From an uncultured Roseibium sp. (GTDB lineage: Bacteria; Pseudomonadota; Alphaproteobacteria; Rhizobiales; Stappiaceae): DNA of 64,000 nt. Every line of letters starts with the position of its first letter. Position 1 is the first letter of the stretch. The stretch covers positions 310,001-374,000 of the forward strand of contig NZ_CANMNP010000002.1 of assembly GCF_947499295.1 (NCBI RefSeq), read 5' to 3'. The notes beneath the pieces are model-generated. The model saw only the letters and a list, made by a program, of their open reading frames with translations. It was not told the origin of the DNA and did no database searches. Shown here piece by piece: positions 16,025 to 24,909 of the stretch. Made by a program: the position numbers and the translations under genes.

Positions 16025-18235
16025 TTAAGCGGCGTCCTTGTCCATTTGAGGCGCTTTCGGCGGGAATCTCCCGTAAAAGCTTTGGTTGTCCTTGGCCATG
16101 TCGCGGAGCAATTTGTTGGGTTTGAAACGCGGGCCCCATTTGCGGGTGAATTTTTTGCAAAGCTCCACGAATGCGGGCGTGCCCATCATGTCGATATAAG
16201 ACAGGGTGCCGCCGGAATAGGGTGCGAACCCGAAGCCAAGGATCGAGCCGACGTCAGCTTCGCGTACATCGGTCAGGCATTTTTCCTCGAATATCCGTGC
16301 AGTTTCCAGAGCCTGCATCACCAAGAGGCGCTGCTTCAGTTCTTCAATGTTGAAGCTTTCCGCCGGCTTCGGCTGGCCGGTAACCTCCGGAATGCCTGGC
16401 CACAGGCTCTTCTCCTTGCCTTTGTAATCATAGAAGCCCTTGGCGTTCTTGCGTCCGAAGCGTTCGCGCTTGACCACCATTTCTTCCAGAATGTTGTCCA
16501 GAGGTCCTTCGACGTATTTGACGCCAAGGTCCTTGCGTGTCGCCGAAACGATCTTCCAGGCGAGATCCAGTGCGACCTCGTCGCCAAGCGAGAGCGGGCC
16601 AACAGGCATGCCGGCCATCTTGCCCGCATTTTCGATCATCGCCGCCGGAACACCGTCGGCAAGCATCATCAGGCCTTCGCGGATATAGGTCATGACAACG
16701 CGGGAGGTATAGAAACCACGGCTGTCATTGACCACAATGGGTGTCTTCTTGATTGCCTTGATGTAATCGAGCGCCAGTGCGAGGGCCCGGTCCGATGTGC
16801 GTTTTCCAAGGATCACTTCAACCAGCATCATCTTGTCGACGGGAGAAAAGAAATGGATGCCGATGAAGTTTTTCGGTCGCTTGGAGGCCTGGGCGAGAGA
16901 CGTGATCGGCAGTGTTGACGTATTGGATGCAAAAATTGCGCGAGATTTCATGACCGCTTCGGCCTTTTCCGTCACGGTCTTTTTAATATCCCGGTCCTCG
17001 AACACCGCTTCAATGACGAGGTCGCAGTCGGCGAGGGCGTCGTAGTCGGTGGTCGCTGCGATCTTGGCCAGCAGCTTTTCTTTTTGGTCTTCACTGGCCC
17101 GGCCACGCTTGATCGCCTTGCTCATAAGCTGTTCGGTATGGGCCTTGCCCTTGTCCGCGGCTTCCTGATCCCGATCGATCAACACGACATCAATTCCGGC
17201 CTGAGCCGATACATAAGCGATGCCGGCGCCCATGAACCCGGCTCCAAGAATACCGACCTTCTTGATCTTGTTCGGGCGCTGGTCCAGCGGGCGGCGTGCC
17301 AGCTTGTTGAGTTCCTGCATCGACACGAAGAGCGACCGTGTCATGTTGGCGGCTTCAGGCGTTTGCAGCACCTTGGCGAAATACCGGCTTTCCACCTGCA
17401 AAGCGAGGTCCATCGGTAGCTGAAGTCCTTCAACGACGGAGTGCAGCAGATAGCGCGCGCCGGGATAATTGTCGTGGGTCTCGCGCCGGTAAATTGCATT
17501 GGCCGCAGGCCAGAACTGAAAACCTGCGGGAGAGTAGATCTTGCCGTTGGGCAGCTTGTAGCCCTTCTTGTCCCAATCCTTGACCGGATCAATTCCAGCT
17601 TTCAGCATCTTTTTGGCAGCGGCGACCAGTTTCCTGGTGCCGGTCACATCATCGACCAGTTTCATTTGCTTGGCCTGTGGAGCGCGCAATGTACGTCCCT
17701 GCAACAGGAATTGCATGCCTTGTTGGCCATCTGTCATCCGCATGACGCGCTGCGTGCCGCCAGCGCCAGGGAACAAGCCGACCTTTACTTCCGGCAAACC
17801 CATTTTCAGGCTCTCATCGACGACCCTTGCGTGACAAGCAAGGGCAAGCTCCGTTCCACCACCCATGCAGGTGCCGGCAACAGCGGCCACGAACGGCTTG
17901 CCGCAGGTCTCCAGTTTCCGATAGGCCAGAGACAGTTTGCGTGAGCCTTCAAACAAGGCCCTGGCTGCCGCTTCCGGATCGCTTCCGCGTTTGATGTGGA
18001 AATCCCTCAACAGGCCCTCCAGCATCGTCAGATCCGCACCTCCCGAAAAGGCCGTCTTGCCGGATGCAATGACCGCTCCCTTGATGGCGTCGGTACCGGC
18101 AACTTCGTCGATCAGGGCATCCAGCTCGTTCATGACCGATAGATCAATGACGTTCATCGATTTTTCCGGCATGTCCCAGGTGATCAGCGCAAAGCCGTCG
18201 GTATCGGTCTCAATGGTGAAATTCTTGTAGTTCAT
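16025..18235 (-). CDS. fadJ: FadJ-like bifunctional enoyl-CoA hydratase/3-hydroxyacyl-CoA dehydrogenase
   Basis: The 736-residue product carries two steps of beta-oxidation. The N-terminal crotonase domain (about residues 1-200) has GGADLTMLEGLL for the oxyanion hole and GMGGGTELALACHARV. The dehydrogenase half has a Rossmann motif GAGFMGAGIAYVSAQ near residue 331 and the catalytic His region GIHFFSPVDKMMLVE. Two C-terminal 3HCDH domains follow. Length and order match the FadB/FadJ alpha subunit. A good AGGAGG precedes ATG 18235. It is the last gene of the five-gene operon beginning at 22415 and ends at a strong terminator. The symbol is by family; FadB versus FadJ cannot be told by eye. Confidence 0.93.
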   Translation of the reverse strand: MNYKNFTIETDTDGFALITWDMPEKSMNVIDLSVMNELDALIDEVAGTDAIKGAVIASGKTAFSGGADLTMLEGLLRDFHIKRGSDPEAAARALFEGSRKLSLAYRKLETCGKPFVAAVAGTCMGGGTELALACHARVVDESLKMGLPEVKVGLFPGAGGTQRVMRMTDGQQGMQFLLQGRTLRAPQAKQMKLVDDVTGTRKLVAAAKKMLKAGIDPVKDWDKKGYKLPNGKIYSPAGFQFWPAANAIYRRETHDNYPGARYLLHSVVEGLQLPMDLALQVESRYFAKVLQTPEAANMTRSLFVSMQELNKLARRPLDQRPNKIKKVGILGAGFMGAGIAYVSAQAGIDVVLIDRDQEAADKGKAHTEQLMSKAIKRGRASEDQKEKLLAKIAATTDYDALADCDLVIEAVFEDRDIKKTVTEKAEAVMKSRAIFASNTSTLPITSLAQASKRPKNFIGIHFFSPVDKMMLVEVILGKRTSDRALALALDYIKAIKKTPIVVNDSRGFYTSRVVMTYIREGLMMLADGVPAAMIENAGKMAGMPVGPLSLGDEVALDLAWKIVSATRKDLGVKYVEGPLDNILEEMVVKRERFGRKNAKGFYDYKGKEKSLWPGIPEVTGQPKPAESFNIEELKQRLLVMQALETARIFEEKCLTDVREADVGSILGFGFAPYSGGTLSYIDMMGTPAFVELCKKFTRKWGPRFKPNKLLRDMAKDNQSFYGRFPPKAPQMDKDAA

Positions 18236-18254
18236 CTGACAATCCTCCTCGGTC

Positions 18255-18635
18255 TCAAGCGCCGTTGGTCAAGTGGGCGCGCTGTTGCGCTGCCGACTTC
18301 GTGCCTTCCACGACCACGTCGCCCGTGTGTTTGGTTTCTGCGGGTTCAAAAAGCATCACCCAGCATTCGTTCTCAGCCAGCGGGTTGTGTTCAACGCCTT
18401 TGGGAACCACATGCAGGTCACCGGCGGACAACACCACATCTTCGCGATCGCGGTACTGAATGGTCAGACTGCCCTTGACGATGAAAAACAGTTCGTCTTC
18501 GTCGGCATGATCGTGCCAGACGAACTCACCTTTCAACTTGGCGAGCTTGACGCTCTGATTGTTGACATCGGCAACAACCCGCGGCGACCAGTAATCGGTA
18601 ATCCGGCCGAACTCCCTGTCGAGATTGCTGATCAT
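18255..18635 (-). CDS. Cupin-domain protein inside the beta-oxidation operon
   Basis: The 126-residue product is a single cupin barrel. The first motif is [16 protein letters not shown], with two His and a Glu as metal ligands. The second is [15 protein letters not shown], with the final His. Metal-dependent isomerase, dioxygenase or binding functions are all possible and the substrate is unknown. It lies 3 bases after the thiolase start side of the operon (thiolase stop at 18639) and 19 bases before the FadJ-like start, so it is cotranscribed with both. A cupin between fadA-like and fadJ-like genes is unusual for classical fad operons. Confidence 0.85.
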   Translation of the reverse strand: MISNLDREFGRITDYWSPRVVADVNNQSVKLAKLKGEFVWHDHADEDELFFIVKGSLTIQYRDREDVVLSAGDLHVVPKGVEHNPLAENECWVMLFEPAETKHTGDVVVEGTKSAAQQRAHLTNGA

Positions 18636-18638
18636 CGC

Positions 18639-19847
18639 TCAGACCCGCTCGATGATGGTAGCCGTGCCCATACCCGCGCCGATGCAAAGCGTAACAAGGG
18701 CCGTGTTGAGGTCTCTGCGCTCCAGTTCATCAAGTACGGTTCCAAGGATCATGGCCCCGGTTGCGCCAAGAGGGTGTCCCATGGCGATGGCACCGCCATT
18801 TACGTTGACGACGTCTGGATCGAGATCGAATGCCTGCTGATACCGCAGGACAACGGAAGCAAATGCCTCGTTGATCTCAACAAGGTCGATGTCCTTCATA
18901 TCCATCTTGGCGTTTTTCAGAAGTTTTTCGGTAACATCCACCGGCCCGGTCAGCATCAAGGCAGGCTCGGAACCGATATTGGCGAATGCCTTGATGCGGG
19001 CACGCGGTTTAAGTCCGGAGGAGCGGCCCGCCGTGCTGGATCCGATCAGGATAGCGGCAGCGCCGTCGACAATGCCGGACGAGTTGCCGGCGTGGTGCAC
19101 ATGTTTGACGTTTTCGATTTCCGGATGCGCCTGGATGCCGACCGCATCAAAACCACCCATTGCGCCCATCAGTTCGAAGGATGCATTGAGCGCGGCGAGC
19201 GACTGCATATCCGTTTCTGGCCGCATGTGCTCGTCCCGATCGAGAATGGTGATGCCATTGATGTCTTTTACCGGTACTACCGATTTGGAGAAGCGTCCTT
19301 CGTCCCAGGATCTCCCGGCACGCTTCTGGCTTTCCACGGCATAGGCATCGCAATCGTCACGAGAAAAGCCATATTTGGTGGCGATCAAATCGGCAGAAAC
19401 ACCTTGCGGCATGAAATAGGAGGGAATGGCGACTTGCGGTTCGATCGGCCATGCGCCTCCAGACGCGCCTATGCCAACGCGGCTCATGCTCTCCACGCCG
19501 CCGGCGACCACCAGTTTGTGTTGACCAGCCATGACCTGGGCGGACGCCATGTTGACTGCGTCCAGCCCGGAGGCACAAAAGCGGTTGATCTGCATACCAG
19601 GAACCGACGTCGCATAACCGGCGGCGAAGACGGCGGCACGGGCGACGTCGCCGCCCGCTTCTCCGACCGGGTCTACGCAGCCGAGCACGACATCATCGAC
19701 TTTGGACGTGTCCAATGAATTGCGATCGCGAATGGCTTCCAAAGCCGTTGCTGCAAGACGCACGGACGGTACTTCGTGCAAGGCGCCGTCCTTTTTTCCG
19801 CGGCCGCGCGGCGTACGCACGTGGTCGAAAATATAGGCTTCGGGCAT
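18639..19847 (-). CDS. fadA: Acetyl-CoA C-acyltransferase (thiolase), FadA-like
   Basis: The 402-residue enzyme carries out the last step of beta-oxidation, splitting 3-ketoacyl-CoA. The nucleophile Cys lies in [12 protein letters not shown] near residue 93. The conserved His lies in [16 protein letters not shown], and the second Cys in [14 protein letters not shown]. The opening, [19 protein letters not shown], is typical of the FadA-type degradative thiolase in alphaproteobacteria. AGGAGG precedes ATG 19847 at good spacing. It would form the beta subunit of the multienzyme complex with the FadJ-like alpha subunit of the same operon. Confidence 0.94.
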   Translation of the reverse strand: MPEAYIFDHVRTPRGRGKKDGALHEVPSVRLAATALEAIRDRNSLDTSKVDDVVLGCVDPVGEAGGDVARAAVFAAGYATSVPGMQINRFCASGLDAVNMASAQVMAGQHKLVVAGGVESMSRVGIGASGGAWPIEPQVAIPSYFMPQGVSADLIATKYGFSRDDCDAYAVESQKRAGRSWDEGRFSKSVVPVKDINGITILDRDEHMRPETDMQSLAALNASFELMGAMGGFDAVGIQAHPEIENVKHVHHAGNSSGIVDGAAAILIGSSTAGRSSGLKPRARIKAFANIGSEPALMLTGPVDVTEKLLKNAKMDMKDIDLVEINEAFASVVLRYQQAFDLDPDVVNVNGGAIAMGHPLGATGAMILGTVLDELERRDLNTALVTLCIGAGMGTATIIERV

Positions 19848-19874
19848 CAGATCCTCCTCAAGATCAGACGATCC

Positions 19875-20513
19875 TCACTTGGCGTCCGGCAGGGGATGGC
19901 CGGGCATGAGGTCATAGGGATGTTTCCAACCGGGCAGGGCCTTGATCCGTTCCAGCCAGGCGATGACGTGGGGGTAGGGTGCGAAATCAATGCCGGTCTC
20001 GTGCCTGACGTAAAGATATCCGCAGAGAGAGAAGTCGGCTGTCGTTGGCTTCGACCCGATAGCGAAAGCGTTGTGTTCGAAGTGCTTGTTCATGATGGCA
20101 AGAGCAGACTTTGCCCGTCCGTCTAGCCAGCCGGTAACTTCGGTTTCGCCGGTTTTGATCAACGCGCGCAGGAAACGCAGCGGTCCGATCATGCCGGAAA
20201 CCTTCTGGTTGTCGAAAATGGTCCAGCGCAGAACTTCGCGGCGTTCTTCTGCCGAGTCGCCGCCGAATTTTCCGAACTTTTCGGTCAGGTAATCCAGAAT
20301 GACGCCGGATTGGGTCAGTACATTCGATCCGTCGACGAGAACCGGAACTTCACCCATTTCATTCAATGTGGTGCGAAACTCTTCCGTACGGGTCTCTCCA
20401 TTAAAGAAGTCCACCCACTTGGGTTCCCAGTCGGCACCGCACAATTCCAGCATCAGGGCCACTTTGTAAGAGTGACCCGATTGTGCCATGCAGTGAAGAA
20501 CGAATTCAGCCAT
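19875..20513 (-). CDS. Glutathione S-transferase family protein
   Basis: The 212-residue product has an N-terminal thioredoxin-like domain (LHCMAQSGHSYKVALMLEL, then GEVPVLVDGSNVLTQSGVIL with the cis-proline and Ser contact). An alpha-helical C-terminal domain contains KPTTADFSLCGYLY. It fits the bacterial GST superfamily; the Ser in the first turn may activate glutathione. ATG 20513 (MAEFVLHCM) has AGGGAGA upstream; the open frame beyond it is not conserved-looking. It sits between the acyl-CoA dehydrogenase and thiolase genes. A role in clearing reactive enoyl or aldehyde products is an inference from position. Confidence 0.9.
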   Translation of the reverse strand: MAEFVLHCMAQSGHSYKVALMLELCGADWEPKWVDFFNGETRTEEFRTTLNEMGEVPVLVDGSNVLTQSGVILDYLTEKFGKFGGDSAEERREVLRWTIFDNQKVSGMIGPLRFLRALIKTGETEVTGWLDGRAKSALAIMNKHFEHNAFAIGSKPTTADFSLCGYLYVRHETGIDFAPYPHVIAWLERIKALPGWKHPYDLMPGHPLPDAK

Positions 20514-20591
20514 AACTTGATTATCTCCCTGGCAAATCAGTTGAGGGGCGAGACTAGCGCGCCGCGTCGCGATTTGCGCGGGTGAATTACC

Positions 20592-20610
20592 GGCCCTCAC
20601 AAAGAGGGCC
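20592..20610 (-). other. Intercistronic hairpin between acyl-CoA dehydrogenase and GST genes
   Basis: GGCCCTC and GAGGGCC form a 7-bp stem with an ACAAA loop, 9 bases after the acyl-CoA dehydrogenase stop. There is no T run, so it is more likely an mRNA-stability or partial-termination element than a true terminator. Confidence 0.55.
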
Positions 20611-20618
20611 GAATGAGA

Positions 20619-22415
20619 TCAGAACGCCTCTGCGGCAACCGACATCATTGTGTCGGAGCCAGTTGAGATTCTGTCAAGATGTGCCGTCGTTTCCGGCATT
20701 GTCCGTTCCATGAAGAAAGTTCCGAAGGCAAGCTTGTTTTCAAGCCAACCGGCCTTGTCGCCTGCGCCGTTGGACAACTGCTCTTTCGACGTTTTGGCAA
20801 TCTGGGCCCACATATAGCCAAGCGCTACCAAACCGAAGAGGTGCATATAGTCGACCGAACCGGCACCGGCATTGTCCGGATTTTTGGTGGCGTTGTTCAT
20901 GAACCACATCGTGGCCGCCTGAAGATCGTCGACGCCTTTCTTCAATGGTGCGGTAAAGCCTGCAAGGTCTTCATTGTCTTTGTTTTCCTTCAGGAACGTG
21001 TTGACTTCGTTGAAAAAGCTCATGATTGCACGGCCACCATTCGCCGGCAGTTTCCGGCCGACGAGATCAAGTGCCTGAATTCCGTTTGCGCCTTCATAGA
21101 TCATGGCAATGCGGGCATCGCGGACGAACTGCTCCATTCCCCACTCGCCTATATACCCATGCCCGCCATACATCTGTTGGGCGTTGACCGCATTGGCAAA
21201 TCCGGTGTCGGTAAGCACGCCTTTCAGGACCGGGGTCATCAGGCCCATCATGTCGTCTGAAAACTGCTTCGATGCGTCGTCGTCCGAGCGATGTGAAACA
21301 TCACCGTGAAGAGCTGTCCAGATGACGAGAGCCCTTGCAGCTTCGTTGAACGAGCGGATCGACATCAGCGTCCGGCGCACATCCGGGTGTACGATAATGG
21401 GATCTGCCGCCTTGTCAGGGGCCTTGGGGCCGGTCAGTGCACGTCCCTGCAAACGGTCGGTGGCGTAGGTGGCCGCATTTTGATAGGCGACTTCCGACTG
21501 GGAAAGACCTTGAACCGCCACGCCGAGGCGCGCCTCGTTCATCATGGTGAACATGGCCCGCAGGCCCTTGTTCTCCTCGCCGACCAGCCAGCCGGTCGCA
21601 TCGTCGTAGTTCATTACGCAGGTTGCGTTGCCGTGAATACCCATCTTGTGCTCGATGGATCCGCAGGAAACGCCGTTGTTGTCGCCCACCGATCCGTCTT
21701 CGCCAACATGATTGCGCGGCACGACAAACAGCGAAATTCCTTTAGTACCATCCGGTGCGCCTTCAATCCGTGCAAGCACAAGGTGAACGATGTTTTCAGC
21801 CATGTCGTGTTCGCCGGCCGAGATGAATATCTTGGTGCCGGAGATCTTGTATGAGCCATCTTCTTGGGGAACCGCCTTGGTACGGATCAGGCCAAGATCC
21901 GTGCCGCAATGAGGTTCAGTCAGGTTCATGGTGCCGGTCCAGATTCCCGCGATCATGTTCGGCAGATATGTCTGTTTCTGTTCGTCGCTACCGTGGAACG
22001 TCAATGCAGCGACGGCCCCGGCCGTCAGTCCGGGATACATGGAAAAGGCCATGTTTGCGGATGATGCGAATTCATTGAAAATGGTGGCAAGCGTGTGGGG
22101 CAAGCCCTGGCCGCCATAGTCCGGATCAGCTGCAAGAGTGCCCCAGCCGTTTTCGCAGAATGCGCGGTAAGCGTCCCCAAAACCCTTTGGCGTTGTCACT
22201 GTTCCATCTTCATTGCGTGTGCAGCCTTCCTGGTCACCGCTCTGATTGAGGGGTTGAAGCACTTCTTCGGCAAATTTGCCGCCCTCGCGCAGGATCGCTT
22301 CAACCAGATCCAAAGGAGCGTCACTGAAGCCTGGAAGGTTGGAATAGCGTTCGTACCCGAATACGTCTTTTAAGAGGAAGAGTGTGTCATCGACGGGTGC
22401 TGTATAACTCGGCAT
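20619..22415 (-). CDS. Acyl-CoA dehydrogenase with C-terminal extension (FadE/DmdC size class)
   Basis: The 598-residue flavoprotein performs the first oxidation of beta-oxidation. Features are [19 protein letters not shown] (substrate/FAD loop), [14 protein letters not shown], and the [23 protein letters not shown] core. The catalytic Glu region is [19 protein letters not shown]. The last 130 or so residues form the extra C-terminal domain (PF12806 type), which short-chain enzymes lack. DmdC (methylmercaptopropionyl-CoA dehydrogenase) has this same size, so DMSP-related or medium/long-chain acyl substrates are both possible. GGGAGG precedes ATG 22415. It is the first gene of the operon, downstream of a TTACG-N4-CGTAA site. 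Confidence 0.92.
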   Translation of the reverse strand: MPSYTAPVDDTLFLLKDVFGYERYSNLPGFSDAPLDLVEAILREGGKFAEEVLQPLNQSGDQEGCTRNEDGTVTTPKGFGDAYRAFCENGWGTLAADPDYGGQGLPHTLATIFNEFASSANMAFSMYPGLTAGAVAALTFHGSDEQKQTYLPNMIAGIWTGTMNLTEPHCGTDLGLIRTKAVPQEDGSYKISGTKIFISAGEHDMAENIVHLVLARIEGAPDGTKGISLFVVPRNHVGEDGSVGDNNGVSCGSIEHKMGIHGNATCVMNYDDATGWLVGEENKGLRAMFTMMNEARLGVAVQGLSQSEVAYQNAATYATDRLQGRALTGPKAPDKAADPIIVHPDVRRTLMSIRSFNEAARALVIWTALHGDVSHRSDDDASKQFSDDMMGLMTPVLKGVLTDTGFANAVNAQQMYGGHGYIGEWGMEQFVRDARIAMIYEGANGIQALDLVGRKLPANGGRAIMSFFNEVNTFLKENKDNEDLAGFTAPLKKGVDDLQAATMWFMNNATKNPDNAGAGSVDYMHLFGLVALGYMWAQIAKTSKEQLSNGAGDKAGWLENKLAFGTFFMERTMPETTAHLDRISTGSDTMMSVAAEAF

Positions 22416-22452
22416 GGAAATCCTCCCAGATTCGCCGGAATGCAGTGTGAGC

Positions 22453-22466
22453 TTACGTTTCCGTAA
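22453..22466. promoter_or_regulatory. Putative MerR/LiuR-type operator before the beta-oxidation operon
   Basis: TTACG (22453-22457), a 4-base spacer and CGTAA (22462-22466) form a perfect inverted repeat 38-51 bases upstream of the acyl-CoA dehydrogenase start. A near copy (TTACG-N4-CGTCA) lies upstream of the MerR-family gene at 24640. Similar ACGT-rich dyads are known for LiuR-type MerR regulators of acyl-CoA catabolism. The link to the MerR gene here is inferred. Confidence 0.5.
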
Positions 22467-22708
22467 ACGTCATCTTAAGACTTATATACGCGTCTTGATT
22501 CCGTCCGGCAAGTGGTGTCCCAAGGGAAGCCATGACAAAAAAATACGCCCAAAACATGCTAATTGGAATGATTTTGAGGGTTCGTCAGCACAGATCTGTG
22601 TTTCGATGACTTATTTTTGAGGTCTTCGCGACTGCCTTTCACCAGCAGGTCATAAACCGGGAAGAAGGCGTACCGGCATAATCAAGGATCAAAGGAGCAG
22701 ATTGTCGT

Positions 22709-23452
22709 ATGCCCAAGATTGAATGGATCACGCTGACATGCCGGGCCCCTGAAGCACAACGACGCTTTTATTGTGATGTCCTTGGAATGAAGGATTGGGG
22801 GGATGGCTCTGTCGGCTATGGCGGTGAAGAGGCAAGGCTCAAATTCGAGCAGGCAACCGTGTCCTATTGCGGATCTGCCGACGATCTTTATTGGAAAATT
22901 GCCTTGGCCGTGCCGAATCTTGACCTGGCCTGTCAGCAGCTCGCCGGAAAAGGCGTGAAAGTCAGTGCGCCCGAACAATTCCGCGATATTGGCTATCTGG
23001 CCCATTTCGAGGATCCGGAGGGGTTTGCGGTCGAGCTGATTGCGCATTGTTTTAAGGGTGAGCGAAGCCCTAAAGATACAAAACCAGGCAAACTGGGTGG
23101 CGGTCCAGCCTTGAACCTTTTGACACTGCGTTGCCGGGAAACAGCGACAATGTTCGAAAGCTGTGACGCCCTGGGCATGAAGCTGCTGGCAATCATGCCG
23201 GTAGAAGCTTTTGGTTTCACGCTCTATTTCTTTGCTTTCACCGAAGAAGACCCACCATCATCTGACCCCTTGGCAATTCAGAACCGCAGTTGGCTTTACC
23301 AAAGGCCCTATACAGTCCTGGAATTCCAGCACCGTCCTTCACTTGAAACGACAAGACTTCCAGGTGCCGGACAAGCCGGCTATCGGGAATCAGTTGTGAC
23401 TGGCTTGAACAAGGGCCCTGTGGCTAACGAGTTTCGCATTCGCAAGTCTTAG
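22709..23452 (+). CDS. VOC superfamily (glyoxalase-like) protein
   Basis: The 247-residue product has a complete N-terminal VOC unit: IEWITLTCRAPEAQRRFYCDVLGM at residues 4-27, and LAHFEDPEGFAVELIAHC with the metal-ligand-like Glu. A shorter second VOC-like half starts at LNLLTLRCRE and contains ALGMKLLAI and FTLYFFAFTEED. Its usual C-terminal DP-G-x-E motif is not seen, so the second half looks degenerate. Substrates of this superfamily vary too widely to guess. ATG 22709 has AAAGGAG 11 bases upstream. The EthD-like gene follows 79 bases later on the same strand. Confidence 0.75.
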   Translation: MPKIEWITLTCRAPEAQRRFYCDVLGMKDWGDGSVGYGGEEARLKFEQATVSYCGSADDLYWKIALAVPNLDLACQQLAGKGVKVSAPEQFRDIGYLAHFEDPEGFAVELIAHCFKGERSPKDTKPGKLGGGPALNLLTLRCRETATMFESCDALGMKLLAIMPVEAFGFTLYFFAFTEEDPPSSDPLAIQNRSWLYQRPYTVLEFQHRPSLETTRLPGAGQAGYRESVVTGLNKGPVANEFRIRKS

Positions 23453-23531
23453 GTTCTGTTTCGATTCCAACTGATTTGGTGATAACTCTTCTTCGGAAAG
23501 ATTATTTGTGTCGCGCCGAAGGGAGGCCGCT

Positions 23532-23852
23532 TTGTCACAAGTCGTGCTGACAGTCTTGTATCCTTGGCCGTCTGATGCCGAAAAATTCAATGCCGACTAT
23601 GAAGCCCATTTGGAATTGCTGAATGAAAAAGCCGGAATTCCGTCAGGCCGGAAACCCTACTCTGTGGTGAGGTTCCTTGCGGGCCCTGACGGCAATCCGC
23701 CCTTTTACCAAAGCTTTTCAATGGAATTTTCATCAGCTCAAGCACTGCAAGAAGCCATGTCTACCGCCGGCATGCAGGAAGTCGCAGCCGACGCTGAACG
23801 CATCTCGACAGGTGGAAAGCCAACAATTCTAATTGGCGAACCAAAACACTAG
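23532..23852 (+). CDS. EthD-family small protein
   Basis: The 106-residue product is a ferredoxin-like barrel protein of the EthD type: VVLTVLYPWPSDAEKFNADYEAHLELL at the N-terminus, split across the first strand and helix, and FYQSFSMEFSSAQALQEAMS later. EthD proteins accompany oxidative degradation systems, and their function is often unknown. TTG 23532 is chosen because GGGAGG (23521-23526) lies 5 bases upstream. GTG 23508, in frame and 24 bases earlier, lacks a site. It follows the VOC gene and ends before a bidirectional terminator. Confidence 0.78.
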   Translation: MSQVVLTVLYPWPSDAEKFNADYEAHLELLNEKAGIPSGRKPYSVVRFLAGPDGNPPFYQSFSMEFSSAQALQEAMSTAGMQEVAADAERISTGGKPTILIGEPKH

Positions 23853-23912
23853 AAGCTCTTGCGCAAAGAGACGCAAAAGCAGACGGGACGCTTCCATCGG
23901 AGCAGAATAGAG

Positions 23913-23942
23913 AAAGCCGCCGGCCCTAGGCTCGACGGCTTT
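23913..23942. terminator. Bidirectional terminator between the EthD and MerR genes
   Basis: AAAGCCG (23913-23919) pairs with CGGCTTT (23936-23942), with flanking A and T on either side suiting both strands. It lies between two convergent genes. The loop of 16 bases is long. Confidence 0.6.
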
Positions 23943-23966
23943 CCAATTCGTTTGAAGCTTTGGGGC

Positions 23967-24428
23967 TTAGGCCTCTTCAGCTTCTTTCTGCTTCAGCATT
24001 CCGGAAACGATCTCGACAGTCCGGGACAATTCCTCGATTGCCTGCTCGATGTCTTTGCGTTGCTCTTCCAGAACGGTGATCTGTTCGTTGAACTTTGACA
24101 GTGCCACACGCAGCTGTGTGACCTGGCCGTCACGCAAGTCATAAAGGTCAAGCATGTCCCGGATTTCAGACAAGGAAAAGCCAACGCTCTTGCCCATCAG
24201 AACCAGTTTGAGGCGTGCACGGTCGCGGCGGTTATAGATGCGGTTCATGCCGTCGCGTTTCGGATTCAGCAATCCCTTGTCTTCGTAGAAACGCAGGGTC
24301 CGCAATGTGCAGTCGAATTCCTTGGCCAGATCGCCGATCGTAAATTGCGTTTTCTTGGTGCTGTCGTCATTTGCGGAAACGACGTCAACCAGATCGTCCT
24401 CGTTGAGGATCGAAAGCGCTTCGCTCAT
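23967..24428 (-). CDS. MerR-family transcriptional regulator (LiuR-like)
   Basis: The 153-residue product has the MerR winged helix at about residues 27-95: FTIGDLAKEFDCTLRTLRFYEDKGLL, then NRRDRARLKLVLMGKSVGFSL. A coiled-coil dimer helix follows (LSKFNEQITVLEEQRKDIEQAIEELS). There are no cysteines arranged for metal binding, so it belongs with the acyl-CoA or small-molecule responsive group, of which LiuR controls branched-chain and fatty-acid catabolism. The upstream region contains TTACG-N4-CGTCA, resembling the site before the beta-oxidation operon. Autoregulation plus control of that operon is a reasonable inference. ATG 24428. Confidence 0.85.
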   Translation of the reverse strand: MSEALSILNEDDLVDVVSANDDSTKKTQFTIGDLAKEFDCTLRTLRFYEDKGLLNPKRDGMNRIYNRRDRARLKLVLMGKSVGFSLSEIRDMLDLYDLRDGQVTQLRVALSKFNEQITVLEEQRKDIEQAIEELSRTVEIVSGMLKQKEAEEA

Positions 24429-24639
24429 AGCAGTTTGTACTCTTCAGTGTCGCCGTTTGCCGGCTCATTGTTGATGCTTTTTCGAAAGTCGCCCGGCAGA
24501 TTCGGGTGGCCGTGCGACTTCAGGTGACGCCCGGAGGACGGGTTGAGACGGGTCACGGGACCAAGACCCCGTTGAGGATTTCGTTCCCGAATGCCCATCC
24601 GCACAAGCAGTCAGCCTGATTGATGGCGCACTCTTTACC

Positions 24640-24653
24640 TTACGTTTGCGTCA
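24640..24653. promoter_or_regulatory. Putative MerR/LiuR-type operator in the MerR/PodJ intergenic region
   Basis: TTACG-TTTG-CGTCA matches the site at 22453 in nine of its ten half-site bases. It lies 212 bases upstream of the MerR start on the opposite strand and 257 bases before the PodJ-like start, so which gene it serves is not certain. Confidence 0.4.
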
Positions 24654-24689
24654 AGGTCCAGTCGCGTAAGGTCATCCGACAAAAAAACG

Positions 24690-24854
24690 TTAACGGTTGT
24701 TTAGGCGATTCGGCACGAATCCTTGGTTTGTCCTCAGTCTTTTCAATCGAAAACAGTCGGTTTTTGCATTTAGCAAGGCCGATTAACGCCCTGTTTACCC
24801 TAAGTCTACAAAGTCTTTCAAAACGCTGCGCTTGTCCCGTCTTATGACGGATTC
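24690..24854 (+). promoter_or_regulatory. Cluster of GANTC and CtrA-like sites upstream of the PodJ-like gene
   Basis: In 165 bases there are three GANTC sites (24707, 24717, 24850), which are targets of the cell-cycle methylase CcrM. There are also two near matches to the CtrA box TTAA-N7-TTAA: TTAA-N7-TTAG at 24690-24704 and TTAA-N7-TTTA at 24783-24797. GANTC sites are generally depleted in alphaproteobacterial genomes and enriched at cell-cycle promoters. The rest of the 481-base gap (24429-24909) holds no gene that I can support. Confidence 0.5.
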
Positions 24855-24909
24855 CCGGTGCAGCCTGCTCCATCAGCGGCCTGAATGGCCGTAAGCCCAG
24901 GGTCAAGAT

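Noticed and set aside
18273-19718. A 481-codon open frame on the plus strand
   Set aside because: It lies opposite the thiolase and cupin genes, which carry full catalytic motifs; a long antisense frame is expected in G+C-rich codon use.
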